This document shows positions 53,277 through 63,831 of a stretch of 64,000 bases of DNA, in pieces. The position numbers were made by a program, and so were the translations under genes. Within the stretch, counting starts at the first letter, position 1. The number at the start of each line of letters is the position of its first letter. Source of the DNA: Pseudomonas linyingensis (GTDB lineage: Bacteria; Pseudomonadota; Gammaproteobacteria; Pseudomonadales; Pseudomonadaceae); contig NZ_FNZE01000014.1 of the NCBI RefSeq assembly GCF_900109175.1, positions 60,069 through 124,068 on the forward strand, written 5' to 3'. The notes below the pieces were generated by a model. The model was given only the letters and a program-made list of their open reading frames with translations. It made no database searches and had not been told where the DNA came from.

Positions 53277-53924
53277 TCAGAGGCGATAGGTGGCCTTGGT
53301 CATCACCTTGGACAGCAGGCTCATGCCGGCCTTGACCGGTGCCGGGAAGCGCAGGCCGCCGGCATCCAGCGCCGCGGTGGCGTGCTGCAGTTCGTCCGCG
53401 CGCATCTGCTCGAGGATCGCCTGCGAGCGCTGGTCGCCATGGGGCAGCTGGGCCAGGTGCTCGTCGAGGTGCTTGACCACCTGGTCCTCGGTGGCGGCGA
53501 CGAAGCCCAGGCTGACCCGGTCGCTGATCAGCCCGGCGGTGGCGCCGATGCCGAACGACAGGCCGTAGAACAGCGGGTTGAGCAGGCTGGGGCGGCCGCC
53601 CAGCTCGCGGATGCGCTGCTCGCACCAGGCCAGGTGGTCGATCTCCTCGTCGGCGGCCTGCTCCATGGCGCTGCGCACCTGCGGCAGCCGGGCGGTCAGC
53701 GCCTGGCCCTGATACAGCGCCTGGGCGCAGACCTCGCCGGTATGGTTGATGCGCATCAGGCCGCAGACGTGCCTGGCCTCGGCCTCGTCGAGGGTGACCT
53801 CGTCTTGTGGCAGGGCCGGCGATGGGCGGGTCGGCTGGCCGCTGAACGGCAGCAGGGTGCGCAGGGCGGCATCGGCCTGCAGCAGGGCGCGATCCAGGGG
53901 AGAGTAGTGGCGTTCGCTGGTCAT
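53277..53924 (-). CDS. coq7: 2-polyprenyl-3-methyl-6-methoxy-1,4-benzoquinone monooxygenase (di-iron, Coq7/UbiF-replacing)
   Basis: A 215-residue di-iron hydroxylase of ubiquinone synthesis. The carboxylate-bridged ligands are visible as [35 protein letters not shown] and [11 protein letters not shown] (ExxH pairs). It does the late ring hydroxylation carried out by the flavoprotein UbiF in E. coli. The start at 53924 ([15 protein letters not shown]) fits family length; an ATG ten codons upstream is unlikely. Confidence 0.94.
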   Translation of the reverse strand: MTSERHYSPLDRALLQADAALRTLLPFSGQPTRPSPALPQDEVTLDEAEARHVCGLMRINHTGEVCAQALYQGQALTARLPQVRSAMEQAADEEIDHLAWCEQRIRELGGRPSLLNPLFYGLSFGIGATAGLISDRVSLGFVAATEDQVVKHLDEHLAQLPHGDQRSQAILEQMRADELQHATAALDAGGLRFPAPVKAGMSLLSKVMTKATYRL

Positions 53925-54008
53925 CGGCGACCTCCGGAAGGGCTGGGTCGGCAAGTCTGGCGCAAGCGCTCGACGCCGGACTTGAGCGGGATCAGGCGGC
54001 AGTGGCGA

Positions 54009-54347
54009 TCAGCCCGGCGGCCAGTGCATCTGGCGCTGGCCGAGCACGTGCATGTGGATGTGGTAGACGGTCTGTCCGCCCTGCTCGTTGCAGTTCATCA
54101 CCACGCGGAAGCCTTCCTCGCAGCCCTGCTCGCGGGCGAGGCGCTGGGCGGTATGGACGATGTGGCCGACCAGAGTCTTGTCCTCTTCGCCGATATCGTG
54201 AAGGGTGGCAATGTGCTTTTTCGGAATCACGAGAAAATGCACCGGCGCCTGCGGGCCGATGTCGTGGAAGGCGACGACCTGGTCGTCCTCGTAGAGCTTG
54301 CGCGCCGGTATGGCGCCGTTGACGATCTTGCAGAACAGGCAGTCCAC
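54009..54347 (-). CDS. HIT-family nucleotide-binding hydrolase (HinT-like)
   Basis: A 112-residue histidine-triad protein. Zinc-site-like CLFCKIV at the N-terminus and the catalytic triad HIHMHVLG near 97-104 identify it as HinT type, a purine nucleoside phosphoramidase. The start is GTG 54347 (MDCLFCK after the initiator) with GGAG eight bases upstream; the frame upstream is unconserved. It lies between coq7 and the AAA gene as in PAO1. Confidence 0.92.
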   Translation of the reverse strand: MDCLFCKIVNGAIPARKLYEDDQVVAFHDIGPQAPVHFLVIPKKHIATLHDIGEEDKTLVGHIVHTAQRLAREQGCEEGFRVVMNCNEQGGQTVYHIHMHVLGQRQMHWPPG

Positions 54348-54445
54348 AAGCGTATCTCCAGAGTTGCTGATGCGGGTCGCTCGAGTGTAGCGGCGCCACC
54401 CGCTGTCGCCCACCCCCACAAGCTGCCACACAGCAAGGAGTCCGT

Positions 54446-55927
54446 GTGAAGAACGATATTCATGACCTGGGCCTGGTGCTCGATTCGCGCGTGCGCCTGA
54501 TCGTCGTCGAGTCCTGGGACGAGCAGCGGGTGCTGGAAACCCTCGGCGCGCTGGCGGTCCGCCGCGGCCTGGGGCTGTACCTGTGGTCGGTGACCGAGGG
54601 CGTGCAGCGCCTGGGTTTCGGTGGCGAGCCGCTGGGCGAGGGCGACAGTCGCGAGCCGGAGGTGGCGCTGCGCCTGGTCAAGGCCGACCCGCAGGCCAAT
54701 CTCTACGTGTTCTGCGACCTGCATCCGTTCCTGGCCGACAGCCCGCGTCTGGTGCGCCTGCTCAAGGAGGTGGCGATGGCGCCGGGCAACCAGCGGCCGA
54801 CCCTGGTGCTGGTCTCCCATGCGCTCAAGCTGCCGGCCGAGCTGCAGCGCCTGGCCGCGCGCTTCAGCCTGGCGCTGCCCGGCGAGGACGAGCTGCTGGC
54901 CATCGTCCGCGAGGAGGCGCAGCGCTGGAGCGAGCGCAACCACGGCGTGCGGGTGCGCACCGACAACCGCACCCTGCAGCAGCTGGTGAAGAATCTGCGC
55001 GGCTTGGCTCACGCCGAGGCGCGCCTGCTGGCGCGCAACGTGATCTGCAACGACGGCGCCATCACCCAGGACGACCTGCCGGAACTCAACCGCGCGCGCT
55101 TCCAGCTGCTCGACATGGATGGCGTGCTCGGCTTCGAGTACGAGACGGCGCGCTTTGCCGAGGTCGGCGGCCTGGCCAATCTCAAGCGCTGGCTCGACGA
55201 GCGCCGCGAGGCGTTCCTCGCCGTGGACGCCGGCGACCTGCCGCGCGGCGTGCTGCTGGTCGGTGTGCAGGGCGGCGGCAAGAGCCTGGCGGCCAAGGCG
55301 GTGGCCGGGCTGTGGGGCCTGCCGCTGCTGCGCCTGGACTTTGCCTGCCTGTACAACAAGTACTTCGGCGAGACCGAGCGCAACCTGCGCGAGGCGCTGA
55401 AGATGGCCGAGCAGATGGCGCCCTGCGTGCTGTGGATGGACGAGATCGAGAAGGGCCTGGCCAGTGGCGACCACGACGGCGGGGTGAGCCAGCGGGTGCT
55501 CGGTACCCTGCTGACCTGGATGGCCGAGCGCAAGGCGCCGGTGTTCGTGGTGGCCACCGCCAACGCCATCCACCGCCTGCCGCCGGAGCTGGTGCGCAAG
55601 GGCCGCTTCGACGAGCTGTTCTTCGTCGACCTGCCGGATACGGGGGTGCGTGCGGAGATCTTCCGCATCCACCTGGTGCGCCGCGAGCTGGAGCCGGGGC
55701 AGTTCGACCTGGCGCTGCTGGCGGCGGCCAGCGCGGGCTTTTCCGGGGCGGAGATCGAGCAGGCGGTAGTCAGTGCGCTGTACGCCGCGCAGGCGCGCCA
55801 GTGCGCGGTGGATCAGCTCCTGCTGCTGCAGACCCTGCAGCAGACCGCGCCGCTGTCGGTGGTGATGGCTGAGGAGCTGGCGGCACTGCGTGCCTGGGCG
55901 GCGGAGCGCACGGTGCGCGCCGACTGA
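54446..55927 (+). CDS. Ycf46-like AAA ATPase, function uncertain
   Basis: A 493-residue cytosolic protein with a non-catalytic N-terminal half (about 1-230; RLIVVESWDEQRVLETL, a degenerate P-loop-like fold without Walker motifs) and a C-terminal AAA domain: Walker A GVQGGGKS (273-280), Walker B WMDEIE (D332, E333), sensor 1 VATAN and an arginine-finger segment KGRFDELF. This is the layout of plastid/cyanobacterial Ycf46 proteins. The start is GTG 54446 with AAGGAG five bases upstream. It stands alone between convergent and divergent neighbours. Hexameric remodelling activity is plausible; the substrate is unknown. Confidence 0.88.
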   Translation: MKNDIHDLGLVLDSRVRLIVVESWDEQRVLETLGALAVRRGLGLYLWSVTEGVQRLGFGGEPLGEGDSREPEVALRLVKADPQANLYVFCDLHPFLADSPRLVRLLKEVAMAPGNQRPTLVLVSHALKLPAELQRLAARFSLALPGEDELLAIVREEAQRWSERNHGVRVRTDNRTLQQLVKNLRGLAHAEARLLARNVICNDGAITQDDLPELNRARFQLLDMDGVLGFEYETARFAEVGGLANLKRWLDERREAFLAVDAGDLPRGVLLVGVQGGGKSLAAKAVAGLWGLPLLRLDFACLYNKYFGETERNLREALKMAEQMAPCVLWMDEIEKGLASGDHDGGVSQRVLGTLLTWMAERKAPVFVVATANAIHRLPPELVRKGRFDELFFVDLPDTGVRAEIFRIHLVRRELEPGQFDLALLAAASAGFSGAEIEQAVVSALYAAQARQCAVDQLLLLQTLQQTAPLSVVMAEELAALRAWAAERTVRAD

Positions 55928-55936
55928 GCGGGCGCC

Positions 55937-56725
55937 TCAGCGCGGCAGCAGCTGCCGGTTGAGGCGGGCGGTCAGGCGTCGCGCCAGGGTGCGCGGAGTC
56001 AGGCGGGCGGCGATGGCCAGCAGGCGGTTGCGCCAGCCGGGCACGATCACCGGCTGGCCGCGATCGAGGCCGCGCAGGGCGAGCAGGGCCAGCTGCTCGG
56101 CATTCATCAGCCACGGGCTGTCCTTGAGCGGACGCATGTCGAGGCGTGCGTTGCGCCAGAACGGCGTGCGCACCGGGCCGGGGCACAGCGCCGCGACCTG
56201 CACGCCGAGCGGCCGCAGCTCCTCGCCGAGGCCTTCGGAGAAGTGCAGCACGAAGGCCTTGCTGGCGTAGTAGCTGCTCATCCACGGGCCCGCCTGGAAG
56301 GCGGCCAGCGAGGCGACGTTGAGGATCTTTCCGCTGCCGCGGCCAACCATGGCGTTGCCGAGGGCGTGGCACAGCCGCGACAGAGCGAACACGTTGAGCT
56401 CAAGCAGCTTGCGCTCGCGCTGCCAGTCCTGCTCGAGAAAGCTGCCGGCGCAAGTGGCGCCGGCATTGTTGATCAGCAGGTCGACCTGATAGTCGCACTG
56501 CTCCAGCTCGTAGAGCAGGCCGGACAGCTGCAGCGGCTCGGTCAGGTCGCAGACGCGGAACATCACCTCGACGCCGAAGCGCTGGCTCAGCTCGCAGGCA
56601 ATGCTTTCCAGCGCCGGACGCTCGCGGGCAACCAGGATCAGGGCATGACCGCGTCGCGCCAGTGCTTCGGCCAGGGCCAGGCCAATGCCGCTGGACGCGC
56701 CGGTGATCAGGGCATAACGGGGCAT
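55937..56725 (-). CDS. short-chain dehydrogenase/reductase
   Basis: A 262-residue classical SDR. The cofactor loop is TGASSGIG (about 8-15), the structural NNAG is near 86-89, and the catalytic Ser-Tyr-Lys set is SLAA...YYASK (near 138-157). ARE at position 38-40 after the second strand suggests NADP preference. A basic, partly hydrophobic tail (RLTPRTLARRLTARLNRQLLPR) may associate with the membrane. The substrate is unknown. It converges on the Ycf46-like gene with only nine bases between stops. Confidence 0.88.
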   Translation of the reverse strand: MPRYALITGASSGIGLALAEALARRGHALILVARERPALESIACELSQRFGVEVMFRVCDLTEPLQLSGLLYELEQCDYQVDLLINNAGATCAGSFLEQDWQRERKLLELNVFALSRLCHALGNAMVGRGSGKILNVASLAAFQAGPWMSSYYASKAFVLHFSEGLGEELRPLGVQVAALCPGPVRTPFWRNARLDMRPLKDSPWLMNAEQLALLALRGLDRGQPVIVPGWRNRLLAIAARLTPRTLARRLTARLNRQLLPR

Positions 56726-56807
56726 GCGGGGGTCTCCATGGCCGGGCGCCGACAGCGCGAGGGCGCGCAGTGTACTCCGCTCGGCGCCCGTCGGCTGCAC
56801 CCGGAGA

Positions 56808-57236
56808 TCAGAACGGTTTGACCACCACGAGGATGACGATGGCCAGCAGGAACAGCACCGGCACCTCGTTGAACCAGCGGTAGAACACGTGGCTGCGCTG
56901 GTTGTCGCCGCGGGCAAAGCGCTTGAGCAGTGCGCCACAGCCGTGGTGGTAGCCGATCAGCAGGGCCACCAGGGTCAGCTTGGCGTGCAGCCAGCCGCCG
57001 GTGGCGAACAGGCCGGGGTTGAGCACCAGCATCCAGATGCCGAACACCAGGGTGGCGATCATCGAGGGGCCCATGATGCCGCGGTACAGCTTGCGCTCCA
57101 TGATGCAGAAGCGCTCGCGGCTGGCGGCGTCTTCGCTCATCGCGTGGTAGACGAACAGGCGCGGCAGGTAGAACAGGCCGGCGAACCAGCAGACGATGGC
57201 GATGATGTGCAGGGCCTTGAGCCACAGGTAGAGCAT
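56808..57236 (-). CDS. hemJ: protoporphyrinogen oxidase HemJ (UPF0093)
   Basis: A 142-residue protein with four hydrophobic segments and the HemJ signature: [26 protein letters not shown] with conserved H10 and R26, and LHAKL near 85. HemJ oxidises protoporphyrinogen IX in organisms lacking HemG/HemY. It is divergent from argC; the 139-base gap holds both promoters. Confidence 0.9.
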   Translation of the reverse strand: MLYLWLKALHIIAIVCWFAGLFYLPRLFVYHAMSEDAASRERFCIMERKLYRGIMGPSMIATLVFGIWMLVLNPGLFATGGWLHAKLTLVALLIGYHHGCGALLKRFARGDNQRSHVFYRWFNEVPVLFLLAIVILVVVKPF

Positions 57237-57375
57237 GCGGGAGTCCTTTTGCTTGAGGTCGGCGCTGATGGTAGTCGCATGTCCGCCACGGCGTCATCCC
57301 GCGGTTGGCCGGGCCGGGCCGCGGCCTTATCATGGCGTACTATTGTTTTTCACAGATGGCCCGCGGGGACACGAG

Positions 57376-58410
57376 ATGATCAAGGTCGGCATTGTTGGGG
57401 GTACCGGGTATACCGGTGTGGAGTTGCTGCGCCTGCTGGCCCAGCATCCGCAAGCGCAGGTGGAGGTGATCACCTCGCGTTCTGAGGAGGGCGTGCGGGT
57501 TGTCGACATGTACCCCAATCTGCGCGGCCACTACGACCAATTGTGCTTCAGCGTGCCGGACGTGGCCCGGCTGGGTGCCTGCGACGTGGTGTTCTTCGCC
57601 ACCCCGCACGGCGTGGCCCACGCCCTGGCCGGCGAGCTGCTGGCCACCGGCACCCGGGTGATCGACCTGTCCGCCGACTTCCGCCTGCAGGATGCCGAGG
57701 AGTGGGGCAAGTGGTACGGCCAACCGCACGGTGCACCGGAGCTGCTACCCGAGGCGGTCTACGGCCTGCCGGAGGTCAACCGCGAGGCGATCAAGGGCGC
57801 GCGCCTGATCGCCGTGCCGGGCTGCTATCCGACGGCCTCCCAGCTCGGTCTGATTCCGCTGCTGGAGGCCGGCCTGGCCGATCCGGCGACCCTGATCGCC
57901 GACTGCAAGTCCGGGGTCAGCGGTGCCGGCCGGGGGGCCAGTGTCGGCTCGCTGTTCAGCGAGGCCGGCGAAAGCATGAAGGCCTACGCGGTCAAGGGGC
58001 ACCGCCACCTGCCGGAAATCAGTCAGGGCCTGCGCCGCGCCGCCGGCGGGGAGGTCGGCCTGACCTTCGTGCCGCACCTGACGCCGATGATCCGCGGCAT
58101 CCACGCCACCCTCTACGCGCGCGTGGCCGACCGCAGCGTCGACCTGCAGGCGCTGTTCGAGCAGCGCTATGCCAATGAGCCGTTCGTCGACGTGATGCCG
58201 GCCGGCAGCCATCCGGAAACCCGCAGCGTGCGCGGCGCCAACGTCTGTCGTATCGCCGTGCACCGGCCGCAGGGGGGTGACCTGGTGGTGGTGCTGTCGG
58301 TGATCGACAACCTGGTCAAGGGCGCTTCCGGTCAGGCGGTGCAGAACATGAACATCCTGTTCGGCCTGGATGAGCGCATGGGGCTGTCGCACGCGGCCCT
58401 GCTGCCCTGA
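57376..58410 (+). CDS. argC: N-acetyl-gamma-glutamyl-phosphate reductase
   Basis: A 344-residue enzyme of arginine synthesis. The NADP loop [14 protein letters not shown] (5-18) and the active-site cysteine C150 in [13 protein letters not shown] are intact, as is the histidine-containing GHRHLPEI. The start at 57376 is preceded by GGGGACACGAG and fits the family length. Its stop overlaps the next gene's start by one base. Confidence 0.96.
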   Translation: MIKVGIVGGTGYTGVELLRLLAQHPQAQVEVITSRSEEGVRVVDMYPNLRGHYDQLCFSVPDVARLGACDVVFFATPHGVAHALAGELLATGTRVIDLSADFRLQDAEEWGKWYGQPHGAPELLPEAVYGLPEVNREAIKGARLIAVPGCYPTASQLGLIPLLEAGLADPATLIADCKSGVSGAGRGASVGSLFSEAGESMKAYAVKGHRHLPEISQGLRRAAGGEVGLTFVPHLTPMIRGIHATLYARVADRSVDLQALFEQRYANEPFVDVMPAGSHPETRSVRGANVCRIAVHRPQGGDLVVVLSVIDNLVKGASGQAVQNMNILFGLDERMGLSHAALLP

Positions 58411-59120
58411 TGACGACTCCGCGCGGCGAGTTGCCAGCGCTGCGCGGACGAGCCCGCTATGGGGTACCACTCGCACTGCTGCTGGCGTTGCCGGCGGCGT
58501 TCTTCGCCGGCTACTGGCAGAGCGAGCGCAAGCTCGGCCCACTGCTTGTGCAATCGCGGGTGCAGACGGAGCAGCTGCAGGTGCGCAGCGTCGAACTGGA
58601 GCAGCTGCGCCGCCAGTTGGCGGTACAGGAAAGCGGTGGGCGCCTGGCTCAGCAGGCCGCCGAGCGGAGCCGCCAGACCATCAAGCAACTCGAGCAGCAG
58701 ATCTTCCAGCTGCAGCAGGAGCTGGCGACCTACAAGGAGGTGCTGGCGCCGGGAAGCGCCCGTCATGGCTTGCAGATTCGGGCGTTCGAGCTGCAGGGCA
58801 CGGAAGATCCGCGGCGCTTCCGTTACAAGATTCTGCTCAGCCGGGTCGGTTCCGCCGAGCAGAAGCTGGAGGGCAGCCTGCAGATCGAGCTGCACGGTCA
58901 CCTCAAGGGGCAGGCCAAGGCTCTGCCGCTGATCGAGGCGCTGCCTGCCGAGGGTTTGGCCTTTGCCTTTCGGCATTTCCAGGCGATTCCCGAAGGTGTG
59001 CGCTTTGCCGAGCTGGAGCTGCCGGAGGATTTCGAGCCGCAGGAGATCCGTCTGCGGGCGAGCGTGAAGGGGCAGCCGCAACCGCTGGAGCGCCGTTTCA
59101 GCTGGGCGGAGTTGCAGTGA
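58410..59120 (+). CDS. membrane-anchored coiled-coil protein, DUF6776-like, function unknown
   Basis: A 236-residue protein with one N-terminal membrane segment (VPLALLLALPAAFFAGYW, about 19-36), a long heptad-rich coiled coil (about 40-108: QLQVRSVELEQLRRQLAVQE, KQLEQQIFQLQQELATYKEVLAP) and a C-terminal beta-rich domain (about 115-236, RHGLQIRAFELQGTEDPRRF...). It resembles the family I know as DUF6776 and the equivalent gene between argC and erpA in PAO1. It is coupled to argC by a 1-base overlap. Topology suggests the coiled coil and beta domain lie in the periplasm. Confidence 0.8.
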   Translation: MTTPRGELPALRGRARYGVPLALLLALPAAFFAGYWQSERKLGPLLVQSRVQTEQLQVRSVELEQLRRQLAVQESGGRLAQQAAERSRQTIKQLEQQIFQLQQELATYKEVLAPGSARHGLQIRAFELQGTEDPRRFRYKILLSRVGSAEQKLEGSLQIELHGHLKGQAKALPLIEALPAEGLAFAFRHFQAIPEGVRFAELELPEDFEPQEIRLRASVKGQPQPLERRFSWAELQ

Positions 59121-59211
59121 TCGCGCGGTCAGTGGCGATTGGTAGCGTCGAACAGTAACCGCGGCCGCCGCTGCGGTCCTATTGCACGGCGCAGTTGATG
59201 TGGCAGATTAG

Positions 59212-59239
59212 TTGACCGTTTCGCTAGGTGAGCGATAAT
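59212..59239 (+). promoter_or_regulatory. sigma-70 promoter for erpA
   Basis: TTGACC at 59212-59217, a 16-base spacer and GATAAT at 59234-59239, 48 bases before the erpA start. Both hexamers are near consensus. Confidence 0.65.
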
Positions 59240-59286
59240 GCGTCGCCTCTGTGTTGCAAGACGGCTGCGCGCCTGGAGTTCTTGAC

Positions 59287-59637
59287 ATGAGTATTGAAAC
59301 CTTCACCCCCGCTTCGCTGCAGTTCACCCAAGGGGCGGCCAACAAGGTGAAGAGCCTGGTTGAAGAGGAGGGTAATCCCCGCCTCAAGTTGCGAGTATTC
59401 GTGACCGGAGGGGGCTGCTCGGGCTTCCAGTACGGTTTCACCTTCGATGAGGAGCAGGCCGAGGACGATACCGTGATCGAGCGCGATGGCGTGAGACTGG
59501 TGGTCGACCCGATGAGCTTCCAGTACCTGGTGGGTGCCGAGGTGGACTATCAGGAGGGCCTGGAGGGCTCGCGCTTCGTGATCAAGAATCCGAACGCCAC
59601 CACCACCTGTGGCTGCGGGCAATCGTTCTCGATCTGA
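59287..59637 (+). CDS. erpA: iron-sulfur cluster insertion protein ErpA
   Basis: A 116-residue A-type carrier that delivers Fe-S clusters, in E. coli to isoprenoid-synthesis enzymes. The three cluster cysteines are C44 ([11 protein letters not shown]), C108 and C110 (TTCGCGQSF). The start at 59287 ([11 protein letters not shown]) fits family length; an ATG 12 codons upstream is rejected. It has its own promoter and a strong terminator. Confidence 0.96.
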   Translation: MSIETFTPASLQFTQGAANKVKSLVEEEGNPRLKLRVFVTGGGCSGFQYGFTFDEEQAEDDTVIERDGVRLVVDPMSFQYLVGAEVDYQEGLEGSRFVIKNPNATTTCGCGQSFSI

Positions 59638-59655
59638 GACGAGTGGGTGCTGCCG

Positions 59656-59685
59656 AAAAAACGCCGCGCCTTTGCGCGGCGTTTT
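59656..59685. terminator. bidirectional terminator between erpA and anmK
   Basis: AAAACGCCGCGC at 59658-59669 pairs with GCGCGGCGTTTT at 59674-59685 (12 bp, 4-base loop), giving T tracts for both convergent genes. Confidence 0.9.
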
Positions 59686-59697
59686 CGTTGGGGCGGA

Positions 59698-60789
<1,092 letters not shown>

Positions 60790-62169
60790 CTAGCGCTTGT
60801 TCAGGGCCAGCAGCGACGTGCGCTCCTGATCCATGCGCGCCAGCAGGGGCTGGCTCTGCTGGAGGAAGCGCTTGCGTTCGGCGCCGGCGATAGGGTCGGC
60901 CATCGGCAGCTTCTGGCTCAGCGGGTCGACGTGCGTGCCGTTGACCTGGAACTCGTAGTGCAGGTGGGGGCCGGTGGACAGGCCGGTGGTGCCGACGTAG
61001 CCGATGATTTGCCCCTGGGTGACTTGGCTGCCGTTGCGGATGCCCTTGGCGAAGCCCTTCATGTGGGCATACAGGGTGCGGTAGCGTTGTCCGTGCTGAA
61101 TGACCACGGTATTGCCGTAGCCTCCCTTGCGTCCGGCGAGGATGATCTTGCCGTCGCCGGTGGCCTTGATCGGGGTGCCGGGTCGGGCGGCGTAATCAAC
61201 CCCCTTGTGCGCGCGGATCTTGTTCAGCACCGGATGGCGGCGGGCGTTGGTAAAACGTGAGCTGATGCGGGCAAAGTCGACCGGTGTGCGGATGAAGGCC
61301 TTGCGCATGCTGCTGCCATCGGCCCTGTAGTAGGTGCTGTTGCCCTGGCGGTCGGTGTGGCGCACGGCGGTATAGGTCTTGCCGCGGTTGGTGAAGCGGG
61401 CGGCGAGCAGGTTGCCGCTGCCGGCTACCTTGCCATCGACCACTTTTTCCTCGTAGACCACCTCGAATTCGTCGCCTTCACGGATGTCGAGGGCAAAGTC
61501 GATGTCGTAACCGAAGATGTTGGCCAGGTCGAGGGCCAGTTTGTGCGACAGCCCGGCACGCTTGGTAGCAACGAACAGCGAGCTGTCGATGGTGCCGCGG
61601 GCATAGGACTGGCGAATGCTCGGCTTGAGCAGCTCGCGCTTGACGCTGAAGCCCTTGGCGGTGCGGGTGACGTGTACGCTTTCCAGTCTGCTCAGGCGCG
61701 AACTCATTGACTCGAGCTCGCCTTGGGCGTTGCGAGTGATCTGGATGACTTGACCCGGTTTGATGTGGGTCAGTTGCTTGGCTTCTTTGTTGCTGGCCAG
61801 CAAGGTGTGCAGGGTGTCGGCCGGCAGGGCTGCCTTGGCAAACACACTGGACAAAGTATCACCGCGGCTGACGGTGATCAGGCTCTCGCGCGGCGCCTCG
61901 GCGGCGGAGGCTGGTTGGTTGGCGCCAGCGCTCGGTTGCGTGCTTTGATCTGCGGTGGTGGTGACCAGCGCTGCAGGCAGAACGTCATTGTCTTTGTCGA
62001 TTGATAGGCTAGCGCTGCTCTCCACGTCGAGTGAGAGCAGGGTTTTCTTGGCTTCTACCTGACTGCTGGGAAAAATCAGCAGGGTCAGGCTCAGCAGCGC
62101 CGCAATCCCGCTGGCAGCCAGCAGGTGGCTTTTCGGGTATAGGGGTGAGTTCCTGGACGAATCCGTCAT
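60790..62169 (-). CDS. M23 (LytM/MepM-type) metalloendopeptidase with OapA/LysM-like domain
   Basis: A 459-residue periplasmic peptidase. An N-terminal membrane anchor (LLAASGIAALLSLTLLIF, about 16-33) is followed by an OapA/LysM-like domain (VSRGDTLSSVFAKAALP, about 99-150) and the C-terminal M23 domain, whose zinc ligands are in HKGVDYAA and the HLHYEF motif near 405. This is the MepM/YebA architecture, which cuts D,D-crosslinks in peptidoglycan during growth. A TATAAT-containing promoter precedes it; anmK follows by three bases. Confidence 0.92.
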   Translation of the reverse strand: MTDSSRNSPLYPKSHLLAASGIAALLSLTLLIFPSSQVEAKKTLLSLDVESSASLSIDKDNDVLPAALVTTTADQSTQPSAGANQPASAAEAPRESLITVSRGDTLSSVFAKAALPADTLHTLLASNKEAKQLTHIKPGQVIQITRNAQGELESMSSRLSRLESVHVTRTAKGFSVKRELLKPSIRQSYARGTIDSSLFVATKRAGLSHKLALDLANIFGYDIDFALDIREGDEFEVVYEEKVVDGKVAGSGNLLAARFTNRGKTYTAVRHTDRQGNSTYYRADGSSMRKAFIRTPVDFARISSRFTNARRHPVLNKIRAHKGVDYAARPGTPIKATGDGKIILAGRKGGYGNTVVIQHGQRYRTLYAHMKGFAKGIRNGSQVTQGQIIGYVGTTGLSTGPHLHYEFQVNGTHVDPLSQKLPMADPIAGAERKRFLQQSQPLLARMDQERTSLLALNKR

Positions 62170-62206
62170 GGCGGGTAGGGTTCTTTGGGGTGCAATAACC
62201 GTCTAA

Positions 62207-62233
62207 ATTATAACCAAAGGGTCTTTGAGGCAA
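62207..62233 (-). promoter_or_regulatory. candidate promoter for the M23 peptidase-anmK operon
   Basis: On the minus strand a consensus TATAAT (plus-strand ATTATA at 62207-62212) stands 15 bases after TTGCCT (62228-62233), with about 38 bases to the start codon. The short spacer lowers confidence. Confidence 0.4.
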
Positions 62234-62283
62234 CCTGAGGGTGGCCGCTTTGCGATGCGTGGTTGCGGACGACCGCGCAGACT

Positions 62284-62311
62284 TTGTAAATTTTGCGCGA
62301 TCTTGTATGGT
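62284..62311 (+). promoter_or_regulatory. candidate promoter for tyrS
   Basis: TTGTAA at 62284-62289, a 16-base spacer and TATGGT at 62306-62311, 36 bases before the tyrS start. Confidence 0.5.
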
Positions 62312-62347
62312 GACTGCCCCTTTTTTCATGTCGGTATGGGCAGCTTC

Positions 62348-63547
62348 ATGAAGTCGGTCGAAGAGCAACTGGCGCTGATCAAGCGCGGTGCAGAAGAGAT
62401 TCTGGTCGAGGCAGAACTGGTGGCCAAGCTGCAGCGCGGTCAGCCGCTGCGGATCAAGGCCGGTTTCGATCCAACCGCCCCGGACCTGCACCTTGGGCAT
62501 ACTGTCCTGATCAACAAGCTGCGCCAGTTCCAGGAGCTGGGGCATCAGGTCATCTTCCTGATCGGCGACTTCACCGGGATGATCGGCGACCCCAGTGGCA
62601 AGAATGCCACCCGCCCGCCACTGACTCGCGAGCAGGTGCTGGAGAACGCCGAGACCTACAAGGCTCAGGTGTTCAAGATTCTGGACCCGGCAAAAACCGA
62701 AGTGGCGTTCAACTCGACCTGGATGGATCAGCTGTCGCCAGCCGATTTCATTCGGCTGGCCTCGCAGTACACGGTGGCGCGGATGCTCGAGCGCGACGAC
62801 TTCCACAAGCGCTACACCGGCAACCAGTCGATTGCCATCCACGAATTCCTCTACCCCCTAGTGCAGGGCTACGACTCCGTGGCGCTGCGTGCGGATGTCG
62901 AGCTGGGTGGTACCGACCAGAAGTTCAACCTGCTGATGGGGCGCGAGCTGCAGCGCGCCTACGGGCAGGAGTCTCAGGTGATTCTGACCATGCCGTTGCT
63001 CGAGGGGGTGGATGGGGTCAAGAAGATGTCCAAGTCGCTCGGCAATTACATCGGTATCCAGGAGGCTCCGGGTGTCATGTACGGCAAGCTGGTGTCGATC
63101 CCCGATGCGCTGATGTGGCGCTACTTCGAACTCTTGAGCTTTCGGCCGATGGCGGAGATCGATGAGTTCCGTCGCGATGTCGAGCGGGGTGCCAATCCTC
63201 GCGATATCAAGATCAAGCTGGCTGAAGAGATTGTCGCGCGCTTCCATGGCGAGGAGGCGGCCGCTGGCGCGCATCGTGCGGCGGGCAATCGCCTGAAGGA
63301 TGGCGAGCTGCCCGAGGATCTGCCGGAGGTGGAGTTGCTCTCCGCCGAGCCGATGTCGGTGGCCGCGGTGCTGAACAAGGCCGGGCTGACCAAGAATGCG
63401 GCAACCGCGCGCGACATGCTGAATGCCGGCAGCGTGAAGGTGGATGGCGTGGTGGTGGACCGTGACTTCGTGTTCGTGCCGGGCAAGGTCTATGTTTGTC
63501 AGGCGGGGAAGAAGGCCTTCGCCCGCATTGCCGTGCTTGCGGGGTAA
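62348..63547 (+). CDS. tyrS: tyrosyl-tRNA synthetase
   Basis: A 399-residue class I synthetase. The HIGH-type motif is HLGH (in [14 protein letters not shown]) and the KMSKS motif is intact near 230. The C-terminal S4 RNA-binding domain is recognisable ([19 protein letters not shown]). The start at 62348 ([14 protein letters not shown]) fits pseudomonad homologues. It lies immediately before an rRNA operon, as in PAO1. Confidence 0.96.
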   Translation: MKSVEEQLALIKRGAEEILVEAELVAKLQRGQPLRIKAGFDPTAPDLHLGHTVLINKLRQFQELGHQVIFLIGDFTGMIGDPSGKNATRPPLTREQVLENAETYKAQVFKILDPAKTEVAFNSTWMDQLSPADFIRLASQYTVARMLERDDFHKRYTGNQSIAIHEFLYPLVQGYDSVALRADVELGGTDQKFNLLMGRELQRAYGQESQVILTMPLLEGVDGVKKMSKSLGNYIGIQEAPGVMYGKLVSIPDALMWRYFELLSFRPMAEIDEFRRDVERGANPRDIKIKLAEEIVARFHGEEAAAGAHRAAGNRLKDGELPEDLPEVELLSAEPMSVAAVLNKAGLTKNAATARDMLNAGSVKVDGVVVDRDFVFVPGKVYVCQAGKKAFARIAVLAG

Positions 63548-63555
63548 TAAGGAGG

Positions 63556-63581
63556 GGGCTTCTGTACAAGGAAGCCCTTTC
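63556..63581 (+). terminator. terminator after tyrS
   Basis: GGGCTTC at 63556-63562 pairs with GAAGCCC at 63571-63577 (8-base loop), followed by TTTCCT. It insulates tyrS from the rrn promoters. Confidence 0.65.
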
Positions 63582-63640
63582 CTGTGCCGTGGTCGGCAGC
63601 GTGTCTGCTGGCGTTGCTGGAAAGAAGTGTGTTCTGGGTG

Positions 63641-63668
63641 TTGACAGTCTTTTTTAAGGCTGTATTAT
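63641..63668 (+). promoter_or_regulatory. rRNA operon promoter P1
   Basis: TTGACA at 63641-63646, a 16-base spacer and TATTAT at 63663-63668, then a GC-rich discriminator (TCGCCTCC), as expected for growth-rate- and ppGpp-regulated rrn promoters. It lies about 310 bases before the 16S gene. This promoter opens the only gene-free stretch above 300 bases in the window (63548-63978). Confidence 0.8.
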
Positions 63669-63755
63669 TCGCCTCCTCGCTGCAGCGGCCTCCGGGTTAC
63701 GGCAGCGAGAGAGTTACGCAAGTGGTTGAGTAGAAAAGAAAATTTCGAAAAACGC

Positions 63756-63783
63756 TTGACAGAATGCAAGGCTGCTGTAGAAT
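63756..63783 (+). promoter_or_regulatory. rRNA operon promoter P2
   Basis: TTGACA at 63756-63761, a 16-base spacer and TAGAAT at 63778-63783, followed by TCGCGGCC. It is 115 bases downstream of P1. Confidence 0.8.
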
Positions 63784-63820
63784 TCGCGGCCTCGGTTGAG
63801 ACGAAAGACTTGATCGAAAC

Positions 63821-63831
63821 GCTCTTTAACA
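63821..63831 (+). promoter_or_regulatory. rrn boxA antitermination site
   Basis: GCTCTTTAACA is an exact match to the core of the gammaproteobacterial boxA consensus bound by NusB-S10. The nearby TGTGGGTGCTT at 63851-63861 resembles boxC. Together they allow antitermination through the untranslated rRNA operon. Confidence 0.88.
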
